DNA from: a virus
Reading direction: 5' to 3' (one strand)
Virus record (IMG/VR): IMGVR_UViG_3300033233_000010
Span: 57,784-121,783 of that record
Length of the DNA stretch: 64,000 nt
Shown here: piece after piece, positions 1-9,800 of the stretch
Layout: every line of letters starts with the position of its first letter
Position numbering within the stretch: the stretch's first letter is position 1
Translations under genes and position numbers: made by a program
The notes under the pieces: generated by a model
Told to the model about the DNA's origin: nothing
The model's input: the letters and a program-made list of their open reading frames with translations, nothing else
The model's database searches: none

Positions 1-975
1 GCTCATGGTTCCGGTGCCACCCGTACAGCCAGTGAATTGATTGCCTCCGCTCGTCCCGGTGTAGGACACGAGTTGCGGGCCGTTACTGGTCGTTATCAGA
101 AGCGTGCCGGCGGCGGCGAAGCCCGTCGTCGAGGCGACGTTGATGGTTCCAGTAGGCAGCGAGACGCCGTTGGAACCGGCTGCGATCGTCGTTCGGAGTC
201 GGAAGAATACGAGGCCGCCGGTGCTCATGGTGCCGGTGCCGCCGGTACAACCGGTGAAGGTCGTGGCGCCTGTGCCCGTGTAGGTAACGATCTGCGGACC
301 CGCGCTCGTCAAGACGACGATCTGTCCGGCAGCGGCGAAGCCCGTCGTCGAGGCGACGTTGATGGTTCCAGTCGGCAGCGAGACGCCGTTTGAGGCCGCA
401 GCGATGGTTGTGTTCGCCGCAGGCCACGTCGTCGCGGTCGTGGTCTGATTCGACGTGACTTCCGTCCACTGCGTCTGAACGATTCCACCAGCGCCGGAGG
501 CGCCGCCAGCCGCGCCCTGAATACGCCAGCGAGATGACGTAGCGTCGTAGGCGAGGGTAACGATGGCACCGCCGACGAGCGTGACGTTGCCACCAGCAAG
601 CGTGAAGCGGTTGGCCGCGGTCGAGGAAGCAGACTCACTGATGAGCGTGATCGTGTTCGAGTCGATGTTGATGAGCGTGAGAAGGCGCCCGCTCGTTCCT
701 CCAGCGATGCCGGTGATGTTGACGGCGACCGAAGACGTGAGTCGAAGTGTTGACGCGGTCGCAAGCCCGGTCGGGCTGTAGTTGTCCTGGTTGGCCGCGA
801 GCGAAGTCGGCGAAATGACGCCGGTCAGCGCGAACGTCTCGGAACCGGCAATCGCTTTGAGGAGAGTAGCCCGAACAGCGGGAAGCGTGGGAGTGCCGCC
901 ATCGTCCACGAGGGCAACGATGTCTCCGATGAAGGTGTTGATCTCTCGGATCTGGTCGGCGGCGATCCCACTCAT
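1..975 (-). CDS. Virion structural protein with tandem repeats (3' end off window)
   Basis: An open frame starts at an ATG at 975 and runs off the left edge without a stop, so only about 325 N-terminal residues are visible. The N-terminus begins MSGIAADQIREINTFIGDIV. The rest is rich in Gly, Thr, Ser and Ala, as in beta-rich fibre or baseplate proteins. Two copies of a 73-residue repeat (219 bp apart) carry the block NGVSLPTGTINVASTTGFAA and a later FTGCTGGTGTMS block. Such 'VASTTGF..G' modules are common in phage tail appendage proteins. It is the last gene of the visible left block, 23 bp after the next gene. The virion role is inferred from composition and context. Confidence 0.7.
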   Translation of the reverse strand, partial: MSGIAADQIREINTFIGDIVALVDDGGTPTLPAVRATLLKAIAGSETFALTGVISPTSLAANQDNYSPTGLATASTLRLTSSVAVNITGIAGGTSGRLLTLINIDSNTITLISESASSTAANRFTLAGGNVTLVGGAIVTLAYDATSSRWRIQGAAGGASGAGGIVQTQWTEVTSNQTTTATTWPAANTTIAAASNGVSLPTGTINVASTTGFAAAGQIVVLTSAGPQIVTYTGTGATTFTGCTGGTGTMSTGGLVFFRLRTTIAAGSNGVSLPTGTINVASTTGFAAAGTLLITTSNGPQLVSYTGTSGGNQFTGCTGGTGTMS

Positions 976-998
976 GGACTAATCTCTACGTCTCCGCT

Positions 999-2096
999 TT
1001 AGGTGAAGGATGCCGGGCTCTCGATCTGGATGCGGTCGCCCGACTTGACCTTCGTCGTGAAGCTGACCTGCGTCGTGGAGACCCAGGTTACATCCTCACC
1101 GGCGCCCTTGGCTTGGAGAACCCCGTTCCGCCAGATTTTGCAGCGCGAGTCGTCGCGGAACTCGGCAGCTGTGCTTGGTGTGATGGGCGTACCGAAGCTG
1201 GCGAACGTCGTGGTGGTTCCGGTGCCCGAGAACACGCCCGTCTGGACGTTGAACGTCTCTGCCGCCGCCGCCTGGGCTGTGACGTTGAACTGCCGGAAGG
1301 GGAGGCGCGTGACGACCGAAGTGGGGTCGATGATGTCGGGGAGCTGACCACCCGAGAGGAAGGCGCCGCGATCGAGGCCGTAGAAGCTCTGCTGGAACGG
1401 AAGTTGGAACTGGTAAGTTCCGGCGGGCAACGTGACCGCGACGATCGCGTCCGTCGTCGGGTTGATCTTGACGAAGCTGATCTGGAGGTTCTCGCTGGCC
1501 GCGGCGGCGATGGCCGTACCGTCCGACGTGCCCGTGAGCACCTGGAGCAGACCGAACACGCGCGTGCCACCGTCGAGCGGCGGATCGTTCGTGCTCCCGA
1601 TGAAGATGTCCACCTCGTTGAGCACCACAGCTGCCGCCGAAGCAGCCGTGGAGAGTCCGACGCCGAGCGTACCGGCGACGGTGAAGTTGGCCTCGGTCGC
1701 GGCGAGGTAGGCGTTGTTCTGGGTGCTCGACGGCCCGACCGCGATGATGCCCGAACCGCCAGCGACCATCGCGGACGAAACGAGCTTGCCGAGCGCGCCC
1801 GCGCCGAGCGTGAAGACGTTGTTCGTGTCGCGCGGCGACTTGAACACGAACTTTTTGTCGTGAATTTGGCGCAAACCGAAGTTGTCGAGAGCCGTAGCGA
1901 TGCTCACGAACCAGTCGGCGGTCCCAACCTGTGTCTGCGGGTCGATGATGCGCCGGACCTGCGATCGGAGCCCGTTCAGGTCGAACAGGATGTTCTGGTC
2001 TGCGGCGGCGGGCGTCTCCAGACCGGCACCGGGAGGAACGGTGTCGTCGTAGACATCCGAGTTGCGGATCTGTGTTTCTTGGTCGAGAGTGCTCAT
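999..2096 (-). CDS. Putative virion/tail structural protein
   Basis: A 365-residue protein with an ATG start, not recognised as a named family. It begins MSTLDQETQIRNSDVYDDTV and is rich in Ala, Gly and Thr with predicted beta character. The last 55 or so residues (FRDDSRCKIW..., WVSTTQVSF, KSGDRIQIESP) resemble the C-terminus of the upstream neighbour at 2109-3011, so the two probably share a small domain. It lies between two structural-looking genes with gaps of 12 and 23 bp, which suggests one transcript. A role in tail or baseplate assembly is inferred. Confidence 0.6.
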   Translation of the reverse strand: MSTLDQETQIRNSDVYDDTVPPGAGLETPAAADQNILFDLNGLRSQVRRIIDPQTQVGTADWFVSIATALDNFGLRQIHDKKFVFKSPRDTNNVFTLGAGALGKLVSSAMVAGGSGIIAVGPSSTQNNAYLAATEANFTVAGTLGVGLSTAASAAAVVLNEVDIFIGSTNDPPLDGGTRVFGLLQVLTGTSDGTAIAAAASENLQISFVKINPTTDAIVAVTLPAGTYQFQLPFQQSFYGLDRGAFLSGGQLPDIIDPTSVVTRLPFRQFNVTAQAAAAETFNVQTGVFSGTGTTTTFASFGTPITPSTAAEFRDDSRCKIWRNGVLQAKGAGEDVTWVSTTQVSFTTKVKSGDRIQIESPASFT

Positions 2097-2108
2097 TCAG
2101 AGGGCTCC

Positions 2109-3011
2109 TTACGCGGTCGGGAACGGCGCCCGAACCATGATGGTATCCTTATTCTTGACCTTGACACGCATCTTGATCTGCGTCGCAGAGACCCATTCCG
2201 CGATGCCGTTGCCAGAGCCGTCGCCCTTCGGAAGATCCTGCCCGTTCAGGTGAACTTCGATTCGCCCATCGTCCTTGAAAGCGGCACCCGACGCCGGGAG
2301 TGTAACATTCAGATCGCCAGACACCGGGGCGGGCGAGAACAGACCGCCGCCATAGGCCCCCGTCCGAATGTTGATGGCGGTGTCCGGGACGACCGTCTCG
2401 ACGAACGGCCCGATGACGACTTCGCGCAGCTCGAAGGAGTTGAAGTCGAGAATCGCCTCGTCCGGTCCACCGAGCGTGAGCGTGTTGTTGGGCACGATGA
2501 TGGTCTTCGTCGGGTCGACGACCGGGAAGCCGTCCACTTCGCGCACTTTGACGCCACTGCCGATGACCTCGCCCTCCTCGTCGAGTTCGAGCTGATGAAC
2601 CCGCGTCTCCAGGTCGTCGATGATCGGCCCGAGATCGGGGAAGGGCGGCGGCGGGGGCGCGGGAGCTGGGAAGACCTGACCCGACGGCAGGACTGTGCTG
2701 CCCTGGCTCTCGAAAGTCACCTTCTGAACGACCAGCTCAACCGGAGTCGAGGAGAGAACAGCGTCGAGCGCCTGCTGCCGCTGCGCCGGATCGTGGAAGC
2801 GGAAGACGACGTGGTCCTCGCGAACGACCGAGACCTGCCAGTCCTCCACGTCGGGCAGGACGCGTTGAATCGTTTGGGCGAGGATCGTCTTGGGCTTGTC
2901 GGCGGCGAACCTATCCGCACGCTCGAAGTAGATGAACATCGCGTAAATGTAGAATGCCGGACACTCCGCGATGTCCCTCCCGAAAGGCAGGTTATCGTAG
3001 AGGTAGCCCAA
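2109..3011 (-). CDS. Putative virion/tail protein, C-terminal domain shared with neighbour
   Basis: A 300-residue protein, not recognised by family. The N-terminal 120 residues look globular. A proline-rich linker (PAPAPPPPPFPD) follows, then a short helical stretch (IIDDLETRVHQLELDEE) and a beta-rich C-terminal half. The last residues (FKDDGRIEVHLNG, EWVSATQIKMRVKVKNKD) align with the end of the next gene at 999-2096. A proline linker followed by a helix and a beta domain is a common plan for phage appendage proteins. It is probably co-transcribed with its neighbours. Confidence 0.6.
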   Translation of the reverse strand: MGYLYDNLPFGRDIAECPAFYIYAMFIYFERADRFAADKPKTILAQTIQRVLPDVEDWQVSVVREDHVVFRFHDPAQRQQALDAVLSSTPVELVVQKVTFESQGSTVLPSGQVFPAPAPPPPPFPDLGPIIDDLETRVHQLELDEEGEVIGSGVKVREVDGFPVVDPTKTIIVPNNTLTLGGPDEAILDFNSFELREVVIGPFVETVVPDTAINIRTGAYGGGLFSPAPVSGDLNVTLPASGAAFKDDGRIEVHLNGQDLPKGDGSGNGIAEWVSATQIKMRVKVKNKDTIMVRAPFPTA

Positions 3012-3022
3012 GGGAGCCCATC

Positions 3023-3232
3023 CTACAGTCGCTTGGCGATGCCGTTCATTTCTCCGATGACCTTGTCGAGCTGGCCGACAACGTCACGGAGGTCGGACGG
3101 CGTGCCCGTGCTCGCCGCCCGCTTGAGGTGGGACAGGTGAGTGTTCGCCAACTGTCCGAGGTCGCGGAGACGGACTCCGAGCATCGGGCTGTGCGATTCC
3201 GCGAGTCCCGCGATCTCGTCAAACCGGCTCAT
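3023..3232 (-). CDS. Small hypothetical protein
   Basis: A 69-residue protein beginning MSRFDEIAGLAESHSPML. It is mostly predicted helical, with a heptad-like C-terminal half (LRDVVGQLDKVIGEMNGIAKRL). A TAGGAG ribosome site precedes the ATG. It lies in a run of small genes beside the virion proteins with gaps of about 10 bp. Function unknown; a small virion or chaperone protein is possible. Confidence 0.5.
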   Translation of the reverse strand: MSRFDEIAGLAESHSPMLGVRLRDLGQLANTHLSHLKRAASTGTPSDLRDVVGQLDKVIGEMNGIAKRL

Positions 3233-3241
3233 GTCGGACTC

Positions 3242-3514
3242 CTACTTGGTGTTGTGCTGAGCGGGCTTGCCCGTGCGCAGCTGCGCCGCCGAGACCTTGG
3301 CCGTGGTCTGGTCGTTGTCGCCGTACTTCGGGTCCGGCTTCGGACGGTAGCGCGTGTTGGGGTCGTGCTTGCCCGTCGTCGAGGTCGTCTCGGGCGGCGT
3401 CTTGCCGTACCACGAGACGGTCTCGGGCGTCGACTTGTCCTCCTCGCCGAGCGACAGAAGGGGGCGCCGCGTGAGCGTGATCCCGAGTCCGGCCATCTGG
3501 TCGAATGCACCCAT
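3242..3514 (-). CDS. Small hypothetical protein with an RRPL motif
   Basis: A 90-residue protein starting MGAFDQMAGLGITLTRRPLL. After the first 25 residues it is polar and low in hydrophobics (many Thr, Pro, Lys, Asp), so it is probably disordered. The short motif LTRRPLLSL is also found, with small changes, in the genes at 3953-4690 (twice), 13588-13893 and 13890-14228. A TAGGAG ribosome site lies before the ATG. Function unknown. Confidence 0.5.
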   Translation of the reverse strand: MGAFDQMAGLGITLTRRPLLSLGEEDKSTPETVSWYGKTPPETTSTTGKHDPNTRYRPKPDPKYGDNDQTTAKVSAAQLRTGKPAQHNTK

Positions 3515-3523
3515 GTCGATCTC

Positions 3524-3886
3524 CTACCCGTTCGGAACGGTGACTTGCCTGAAGTGGGCGTCGAACTCGTTGAACGACGCGATGCCGACGAAGATCGAGC
3601 CCCTGGTGAGGATGATCTTCGAGACGATGTTCAGAACGTCGACCCCATCGTAGAGGTCGATCTTCTTCTTCTCACCGCCGTTCATCGAGGTCGTGTTCCA
3701 CGGCGATGCGGTCTCGACCGCCAGGCTGGTTCGCGCGCTGCGGATCGTGAACGTCGTGTCCTCGTGGCACCCGATATAGAGGACCGGGATGACGGCGAGC
3801 GCATCGCGATGCACGATCACCAGCTCGTCGTTGGAGGAAACGAGCGGCCAGAAGTCCGTCTTGACTCGGAAGTCGCTCAGTCTCAT
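3524..3886 (-). CDS. Hypothetical protein, virion cluster
   Basis: A 120-residue protein beginning MRLSDFRVKTDFWPLVSS. It has alternating hydrophobic residues typical of a compact beta-rich fold (ELVIVHRDALAVIPVLYIGC; IVSKIILTRGSIFVGIA). Bacterial families of this kind are not recognised. It starts at an ATG behind a GTAGGAG ribosome site. It sits within the string of small virion-cluster genes and is probably translated from the same message. Confidence 0.5.
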   Translation of the reverse strand: MRLSDFRVKTDFWPLVSSNDELVIVHRDALAVIPVLYIGCHEDTTFTIRSARTSLAVETASPWNTTSMNGGEKKKIDLYDGVDVLNIVSKIILTRGSIFVGIASFNEFDAHFRQVTVPNG

Positions 3887-3952
3887 CGACCGCTCCTACC
3901 CATCGGACCCATCTTCGCAGACGGAGCCCGAGAACGCACGCCAGTTTCGCAC

Positions 3953-4690
3953 CTACACCGCTACCTTACCAGACACTCGGGCGCTTCCGCCCTTCCGTTT
4001 GCGGTGCCTGGCGAGCAGTGCCGAGTACCGATCGTGCGGGGCTCCGGTGATGGGGTGGGCGCCTACCGGCTTGCGATTGGCCGCTTTGCGCGTCGGAGCC
4101 ACGAACGCCATCTTGGCCTTCTTGGCGCCGCCGACGCGACTGATGCTCCCGACGCTCGCGAGCGGACGACGGGAGAGGGTCCGGTGACCGCCGGAGGCAA
4201 CCTTCGGTATGACGGCCTTCGGCTTGGCGGCTCCCGGCGTGGCGGTTTTCGGCTGGGCGGCCTGGGCGAAGGGATCGACGAGCTTGCGCGTGACGCCCAT
4301 GGGAGCCGCGGGCGCGGCGGTCGCTACCGGCTTCTTCGCCTTCGGCTTGCGCGGTTTCCGCAGCTTCTTGGTACGCCCGGTGTCGCCGTGGCAGTGCGCG
4401 CCGATGCGTGTCGTGCCTTTCGGGCACGGCGCGCTGGCGAGCGGACGGCGAGCGAGGCTGGTGACTGGATGGGCGGGAGCCTTCGGAACGGCGAGTGGAG
4501 CGGCCTTGGGAGCGGTCTTCGGAGTGCCCTTCGGCGCTGCTGTGGGAGCCGCTGTGGGAGCCTTTGGAGCGGCCTTCCCACCGACCGGCTTGGCGTACTT
4601 CTTGACGATGGCCTGGATTCCCTCTCGGGCCCTGGTACCCCACTCGTCGAGCGACCGGAAGGCCGCGATGGCTTCGCTCAGCTCGTCCAA
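3953..4690 (-). CDS. Ala/Pro/Lys-rich basic protein
   Basis: A 245-residue protein with a TTG start (MDELSEAIAAFRSLDEWGTR). After a 35-residue helical N-terminus it becomes an extremely Ala-, Pro- and Lys-rich chain with runs such as AAPKAPTAAPTAAPKGTP. It contains two RRPL motifs (LARRPLAS and LSRRPLAS) and a CPKGTTRIGAHCHGD segment that could bind a metal. The composition resembles histone-like or DNA-condensing proteins, or a disordered virion protein. This is judged from composition only. Confidence 0.5.
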   Translation of the reverse strand: MDELSEAIAAFRSLDEWGTRAREGIQAIVKKYAKPVGGKAAPKAPTAAPTAAPKGTPKTAPKAAPLAVPKAPAHPVTSLARRPLASAPCPKGTTRIGAHCHGDTGRTKKLRKPRKPKAKKPVATAAPAAPMGVTRKLVDPFAQAAQPKTATPGAAKPKAVIPKVASGGHRTLSRRPLASVGSISRVGGAKKAKMAFVAPTRKAANRKPVGAHPITGAPHDRYSALLARHRKRKGGSARVSGKVAV

Positions 4691-4693
4691 GGC

Positions 4694-5059
4694 TCAGTCT
4701 CCAGCGATGACCGATTCGACCGATGTCGCGTTGGGTCCGGTGGTGATGAAGATCCCGGGGATACCGGAAGTGCTCGACCACTGGCCGTCGCCGGGGCCGA
4801 ACTTGAAGCCGGCATCGGTGCTGACACCGATCTTGAGCGTGACCTCTTGGTCGGTCCGAAGGAAGACCCGCTTGGCGAGCGTGACGCCACCCATCGGGAG
4901 GGGCACGTTCGTCTGGAGCCCGGCGATGACCTGCGGCGAGGTCGTGGTGACCTCGGTCACGTCCTTCGAGTCCTGGGTCGTCTTCTTGGTCTCCGAGACG
5001 TTCGCGGCGTTGATGACCTCGAAGGTCCCCTGCATCTTGACGGTTCTCGTAGCAGCCAT
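4694..5059 (-). CDS. Hypothetical virion-cluster protein
   Basis: A 121-residue, Thr/Val-rich protein beginning MAATRTVKMQGTFEVINAAN, with the look of a small all-beta domain. It lies just upstream of the basic Ala/Pro/Lys-rich gene (stop and TTG start 4 bp apart), so the two are likely translationally coupled. It could be a head-tail or decoration protein, but no family was recognised. Confidence 0.5.
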   Translation of the reverse strand: MAATRTVKMQGTFEVINAANVSETKKTTQDSKDVTEVTTTSPQVIAGLQTNVPLPMGGVTLAKRVFLRTDQEVTLKIGVSTDAGFKFGPGDGQWSSTSGIPGIFITTGPNATSVESVIAGD

Positions 5060-5116
5060 CGGGCCTCGCTCCCTGCCTTGGGATTCTACTCGTTCGGGTC
5101 GAAACTCGAAATGAGC

Positions 5117-6133
5117 TTACTTGCTCCCGCGTCGGCCCGGCTTCTTGGGCTCGATGGGCGGCTCCGGCTCCGGCTCCAGGGGTTCGTCGAGGATCACGAC
5201 CACATCGTTGTCCGAATCCTCGGCTGCGACCGGCGGCGGCTGCGGCGGCGCTGGCGGAGCCGGAGGCGCTCCGATGCGGTGAACGGTCCTCGGAGCGGGG
5301 TCGCGTGGGAAAACAGGTAGCCCGGTCGCGGGGGCGGCCTCGGCGACGACCACCGGCGCCTTTGGATCTCGGGGGAAGGCGGGGAGCGTCGACGGCGCGG
5401 CCTGGATCGCCGGGATCTTCGGCTCGAACGCCTCGATGATGTAGAGGAGCTTGTTTCCAGCGCGGCCTGGCATCGACGCGGAAACGGCCTTGCCGTTGAC
5501 CCGGAGCACGAGCTTCTCGAACGCCTCAGCCGTCGGGAGCCACGAGTTGATACGACCCGCGGGGATGTGCTCGTTCTGCCCGAGCTTCACCTCGATGGCG
5601 AGCTGGCCGCCCGGCTTGAGGAGCTTGAGCGCCACGACGAGCGCCTCAACGGGGAAGACGGCCTCCTCGAAGCACTCCGGCCAGATGACGAGGTCGAAGA
5701 CCCCGAGCGATTCGAGGTGCCCTTCGGTGGGCCATCCGCCGAAGCAGCGGGTTCGGTGCTGGTCCGGGATCTCCTCGCTCTCGTTCTTGCGGACGGGGTG
5801 GACCTCGTTGAGCACCCCCGTAACGAGATCGAGACCTGCGCGGAAGCGGGCGCGGGGCTCGATGGAGACGACCTCGGCGACGCCCAAGTCGAGCGCAGCT
5901 GCGGGGAGCCCGCCCAGCCCGGCCCCGATAACAGCCACACGGTGTTCTTCGGCGAAGTCGGCGAGCCCGAGCTTGGCCTTGAGGAGCGCGATGTAGTCGT
6001 AGGGGTCGCACGGCCCAGGCAGCTCCAGCTCGTGCCGGAGGACCGGGATCTTGAACGTCGTCGGATCGCCCGGCGCGAATGCCGATGAGTGCCGGATGCG
6101 ATCGACAGCCGCGACCAACTCGTCGTGTTTCAT
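5117..6133 (-). CDS. SAM-dependent methyltransferase-like protein
   Basis: A 338-residue protein. Residues about 65-100 contain a Rossmann motif I (VAVIGAGLGGLPAAALDLG) followed by an acidic strand end (VVSIEPRARF), typical of class I methyltransferases. FDLVIWPECFEE and LLKPGGQLAIEV match motifs IV and VI of the family. The C-terminal 110 residues are Pro/Ala/Glu-rich and end in a basic KKPGRRGSK tail, so they are probably disordered. The substrate is unknown; location among virion genes hints at protein or nucleic-acid modification. A GGAGG ribosome site precedes the ATG. Confidence 0.65.
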   Translation of the reverse strand: MKHDELVAAVDRIRHSSAFAPGDPTTFKIPVLRHELELPGPCDPYDYIALLKAKLGLADFAEEHRVAVIGAGLGGLPAAALDLGVAEVVSIEPRARFRAGLDLVTGVLNEVHPVRKNESEEIPDQHRTRCFGGWPTEGHLESLGVFDLVIWPECFEEAVFPVEALVVALKLLKPGGQLAIEVKLGQNEHIPAGRINSWLPTAEAFEKLVLRVNGKAVSASMPGRAGNKLLYIIEAFEPKIPAIQAAPSTLPAFPRDPKAPVVVAEAAPATGLPVFPRDPAPRTVHRIGAPPAPPAPPQPPPVAAEDSDNDVVVILDEPLEPEPEPPIEPKKPGRRGSK

Positions 6134-6154
6134 GCGTCCTCCAACCGGCCTATC

Positions 6155-6892
6155 TTACGGGAAAAGCGTCTCGCCGGTCTCGTGGTAGTAGTCGGCGCCG
6201 AATCTGTGAAGGGCGCGCTCTGGGGCGTCCTCCCACTCGACCGCCTTGATCGTCTCTGGGGTGGAGATGTGAGTGGTGCGCCCGACGAGTCCTGGGAGCC
6301 GTTCCAGCATGTCCTCCGGTACGGAGGAGAACCGCTGGCTCCACGCGTTCGCCGCCGCTTCCCGACCAGGGAACCCGACAGCGCGAAGCAGCTTCTCTGG
6401 GGAGACGAGGATAACGCCGTAGGGCGCGAGTCCACCGGCATCCCGATCAAACTCTCCCCACCGGACGAACTTGACGTGCATCGTCGGTTTGGGATCGTCT
6501 GGCGGAGACGCAGCGTTGAGCTTCTCCTCAATCATCGCAGCTACCGGCGGATCGTCCTCGTCAAAAGAGGCCGATCCGGTCCTCCATCTTTCGAGCATCG
6601 ACTCATCGGTGGAGCTGATCTTTTCCAGGTCGATCGCTTCCTCTGGGAAGGAGCCGCCGACGACGATCCGAAACTTGTCCTGCCCGGCGACGATGTCGCG
6701 CACGTAATCCGCGACGACCGCATAGCTCCCTTCGGCGATGTAGGCGCCGCAGACGACGAGCGCGATCTTGGCATCGACCGCCTTGGCGAAGACGACGGGA
6801 TGAAATGGCGCGATGTGCCCCACGTCCGGCCACACGAGTCGACTCCGAACCTTGTTGTCCAGAACGAAGCGAACGACCGCGTCGAGGTTCAC
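6155..6892 (-). CDS. Hypothetical protein coupled to the giant virion-type protein
   Basis: A 245-residue protein. The start was set at a GTG (6892) that overlaps the stop of the giant gene as GTGA, a usual sign of translational coupling. It begins MNLDAVVRFVLDNKVRSRLV. A Rossmann-like alternation follows (KIALVVCGAYIAEG, FRIVVGGSFPEEA), but no clear family motif. It is probably made together with the 2229-residue protein and may be its partner. Function unknown. Confidence 0.55.
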   Translation of the reverse strand: MNLDAVVRFVLDNKVRSRLVWPDVGHIAPFHPVVFAKAVDAKIALVVCGAYIAEGSYAVVADYVRDIVAGQDKFRIVVGGSFPEEAIDLEKISSTDESMLERWRTGSASFDEDDPPVAAMIEEKLNAASPPDDPKPTMHVKFVRWGEFDRDAGGLAPYGVILVSPEKLLRAVGFPGREAAANAWSQRFSSVPEDMLERLPGLVGRTTHISTPETIKAVEWEDAPERALHRFGADYYHETGETLFP

Positions 6893-9800
6893 TTGATCAC
6901 CTCTTCGAGAGGCCGCTTGTCGGGTCCGGCATGGGTGATGCCCGCCGCTTTGAGCTTCTCGATCACCGGCTTCGGGTCGATGTCGTACTTTGAGAGGTTG
7001 AGCTGCGCGAGCCACTTCCAGAAGGAGATGCGATCGCCGACCATCACCTCCTTCGAGGGACCGCTGGCGCTGGCAGCAGCAACGGCTTCTGCGACACAGA
7101 CCATTCGGTTCTCCTGCACGGAGCCGGTGCGATTCGACACTTGGCCGTGGCTGTAGTCGACCTTTGTGCCGTAGTTGTCGCCCTTGTGGTGCCACGCCGA
7201 CGTTTCGAGGAGAAGCCGGGGATCGAACTGGGCCCACCCGCTGTCGTGCTTGACCTTGGAGATGAAGAGGAAGATGTCGTTCGCGCCGCCGCTTTGCACG
7301 TCGGCACCGGGCGAGATACCGCCCAGCGCCTTGCCGTAGACGCCGAGGCCGATGTGGGCTCGCTTCTCGGTCGCGTAGATGCCGCCCATGTTGATCATGG
7401 ATAGGAGACTCTCCTTCTCCTTTCCGTAGGTGAGGCTCGCTTTGGAGAGCGTGAGCCCATCGTCCATCCACTTCTTCATTTCCTCGCCTGTAACATCGAA
7501 GCGGTTGAACGCGGCTCGCCCCTCACCCGAGTCGTGGGCGAGCGGCTGATAGTTGGCGTTGCGCTTGTTGCTCCCGTCGGCGTTCTTCTTGTAGACAGCC
7601 TGGCCCGCCGCCGTCTTGAGTTTGCCGTTGGCGGTACGCTCGGGTTCGTAGCGCGGATCGTAGCCGAGTGGCCCGCGACCAGCGGCGGTCGGCGTCTGCT
7701 TGAACTTGTCGACCCACCACTCGATCTTCTTCTCAGCCGAACCACTCGGCTCATCGGCGAGCTTGACCGAGCCCACTCCGTAGCCTTCGATGCGCCTGAG
7801 CCACGCCATGCGCCGGAGGTAGGTCAGTTCGTGGTCCTTCTCATCGGCTGGTCGTATGTCAGTGCCGAGAATGTGCGCGACCTTCTTGGTGTAGTCGGCG
7901 ATCTGTTCCTTTGTTGCCCCTTCGGGAAATTGGACGCGGACGGTTCCGCCGCGCGCCGGGTACTTTCGTTTGGAGCCGTGCCCCATGTGCCCAGGAACGT
8001 AATGGACCAGCAGGCGCTTGGTCGGAGCCAGCTTGCCGCCAGCGACCGCTACGCCAGTGACGGCGTCGGTAAGATCCAGCTGGTAAGTGTCCATCTCATT
8101 TTCGTCTTTATCGAACGGCTTCCCGAAGGTCCCGTCCCACGTCGCCTCCTTGGAGACGAGATTGTCTCCTGCCGGATTGCTCTTCAACTTGGCCTCGGGG
8201 ACCGGGTAGTAGCTGAGCTTGGTCGCGGCCAGCTTTCCAGCCTTGACCGCGTCGGCGTCGGCTGCTTTCGTGTCATCCTCGTACTTCTTGAGGCTCTTCT
8301 GGTAGTCGGCTTCCGCCTTGGTCTTCTTCTCCTCCCACGCGGCTTTGGCCGTCTCGACGGCCTGCGCGTGAGCGGCTTCGACGTTCGCCTTGGCCTTCTT
8401 CTGGGCAGCGAGGTGTGCTTTCGCCGGCTCGAAGCGCTTGATTTCCTGCTCGTCGGTGGGGATCTCGCTGGCCGCCTTGAGCGCATAGGACCCGTCGGGA
8501 GCGAGGTGTCCGAGTCGATTGAACTCGGACAGGTAGTGCTCGCCCGCCGCCTTCTCGACCGGATCGGCAGACTGGGCGGCGGCGCTGGCGGCGTCGATGC
8601 CCTGCTTCAAGTAGTGGTACTTGACGCCGCCCGCGCCTTCCTTGAAGTGCTTGTAGACGTACTTCTCGATCTTGGTGACGGGGACGACGGTCCCGTCGGG
8701 GAGAGTTTTCGTAGCGGAACTCGTGTCACCGGCTGCGCCGATGATCTTCTTGTGGAAGTCGCCACCCTTCGCACTGAACGTCGGCTTGGGCGGCGGCTCG
8801 AAGGGCTGGATGTCGGGCGGTTCCGGCGCAGCGATGGCCGAAGCACCACCGGCTGCACCCGGCAGTCGAGATTCGAGCTTCGTTCGCGCTCCGGTGTCGA
8901 GAATGAACGTCGCCATCGTGTTGTTGCCCAGATGGAACATCTGGAGACGGCCATCCTTCACGTCTTGGCCGCCGACCATGAGATCGACACCGGCGTGTCC
9001 CTGCTTCACGCGAACGTGATCATCAGGGATCTGCGACATAGTCGGCAACTTGGGATCGAGCCAGTTGTGCGGCGGTCCGGGCTCGGTCGCGGCAGCGAGC
9101 GCCTTCTTGTCGACCTTCGCAACGACGGGCTTCCCTTGGAGGAATTCGTCGATGCCCATCTGGTCGCGGACCTCGGACTCGATTGCCGAGATGGGACGCG
9201 CGTCGCCCTTCGCCTTGAGCGAAGCGGCGCGCTGCTTGGCGAGCTGCGCGTAGAAGTCTCCGACCTCGGAGCGGATCTTCTTTCGGCGCGCGTCCATTCC
9301 ATCGAGGAACCCGTCGACGGTCTGATCGGACTTGACAGCCGAGTAGCCGGCGACGGCTCCGAACTTCTGCACGCTCCCTTCGGCGTAAGGCTTCCACATC
9401 TTCTTGTAAGTGTCTGACGGGATCGACTCGGCGCGAGCGATGACGCTCTCGAACTCGGGGCTCGTGAGCGGCATGAGCGCAATGTCCTCACCGTCCGACC
9501 AGTCGCGAAGCATCCTTCCAGGGAAACCCTTACCCTGGTCTTGGCTGACAGACTGGAAGCCCTTGACCGTAGGACTCGGGGCTTCCCACTTGAGCTTCTT
9601 CGTGAGCGTCATCGACGAGTCGAAGAACCGCGCGGCCTGCCCATGATCGACCGGCGTGACGTTGCCTTTGTCGTCGGCGACGAAATTTCCGTTGTGATCG
9701 TCGTAGTCGTCGTTGAGCCAGTTGGCGATCACCGCCTTCTGGAGCTGCTTCGCGATCTTGTCCTTGTGGACGTGCGTCTTCCACGGCTCGTGCTCGCCGT

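Noticed and set aside
1113-3140. A 675-residue plus-strand open frame
   Set aside because: Shadow of two minus-strand virion-type genes; Arg/Asp/Glu-rich, no domains and no ribosome site.
2954-5320. A 788-residue open frame on the plus strand
   Set aside because: It is antisense to seven well-supported small genes. Its composition (very Arg/Asp/Val/Gly-rich) is that of a shadow frame in G+C-rich DNA.
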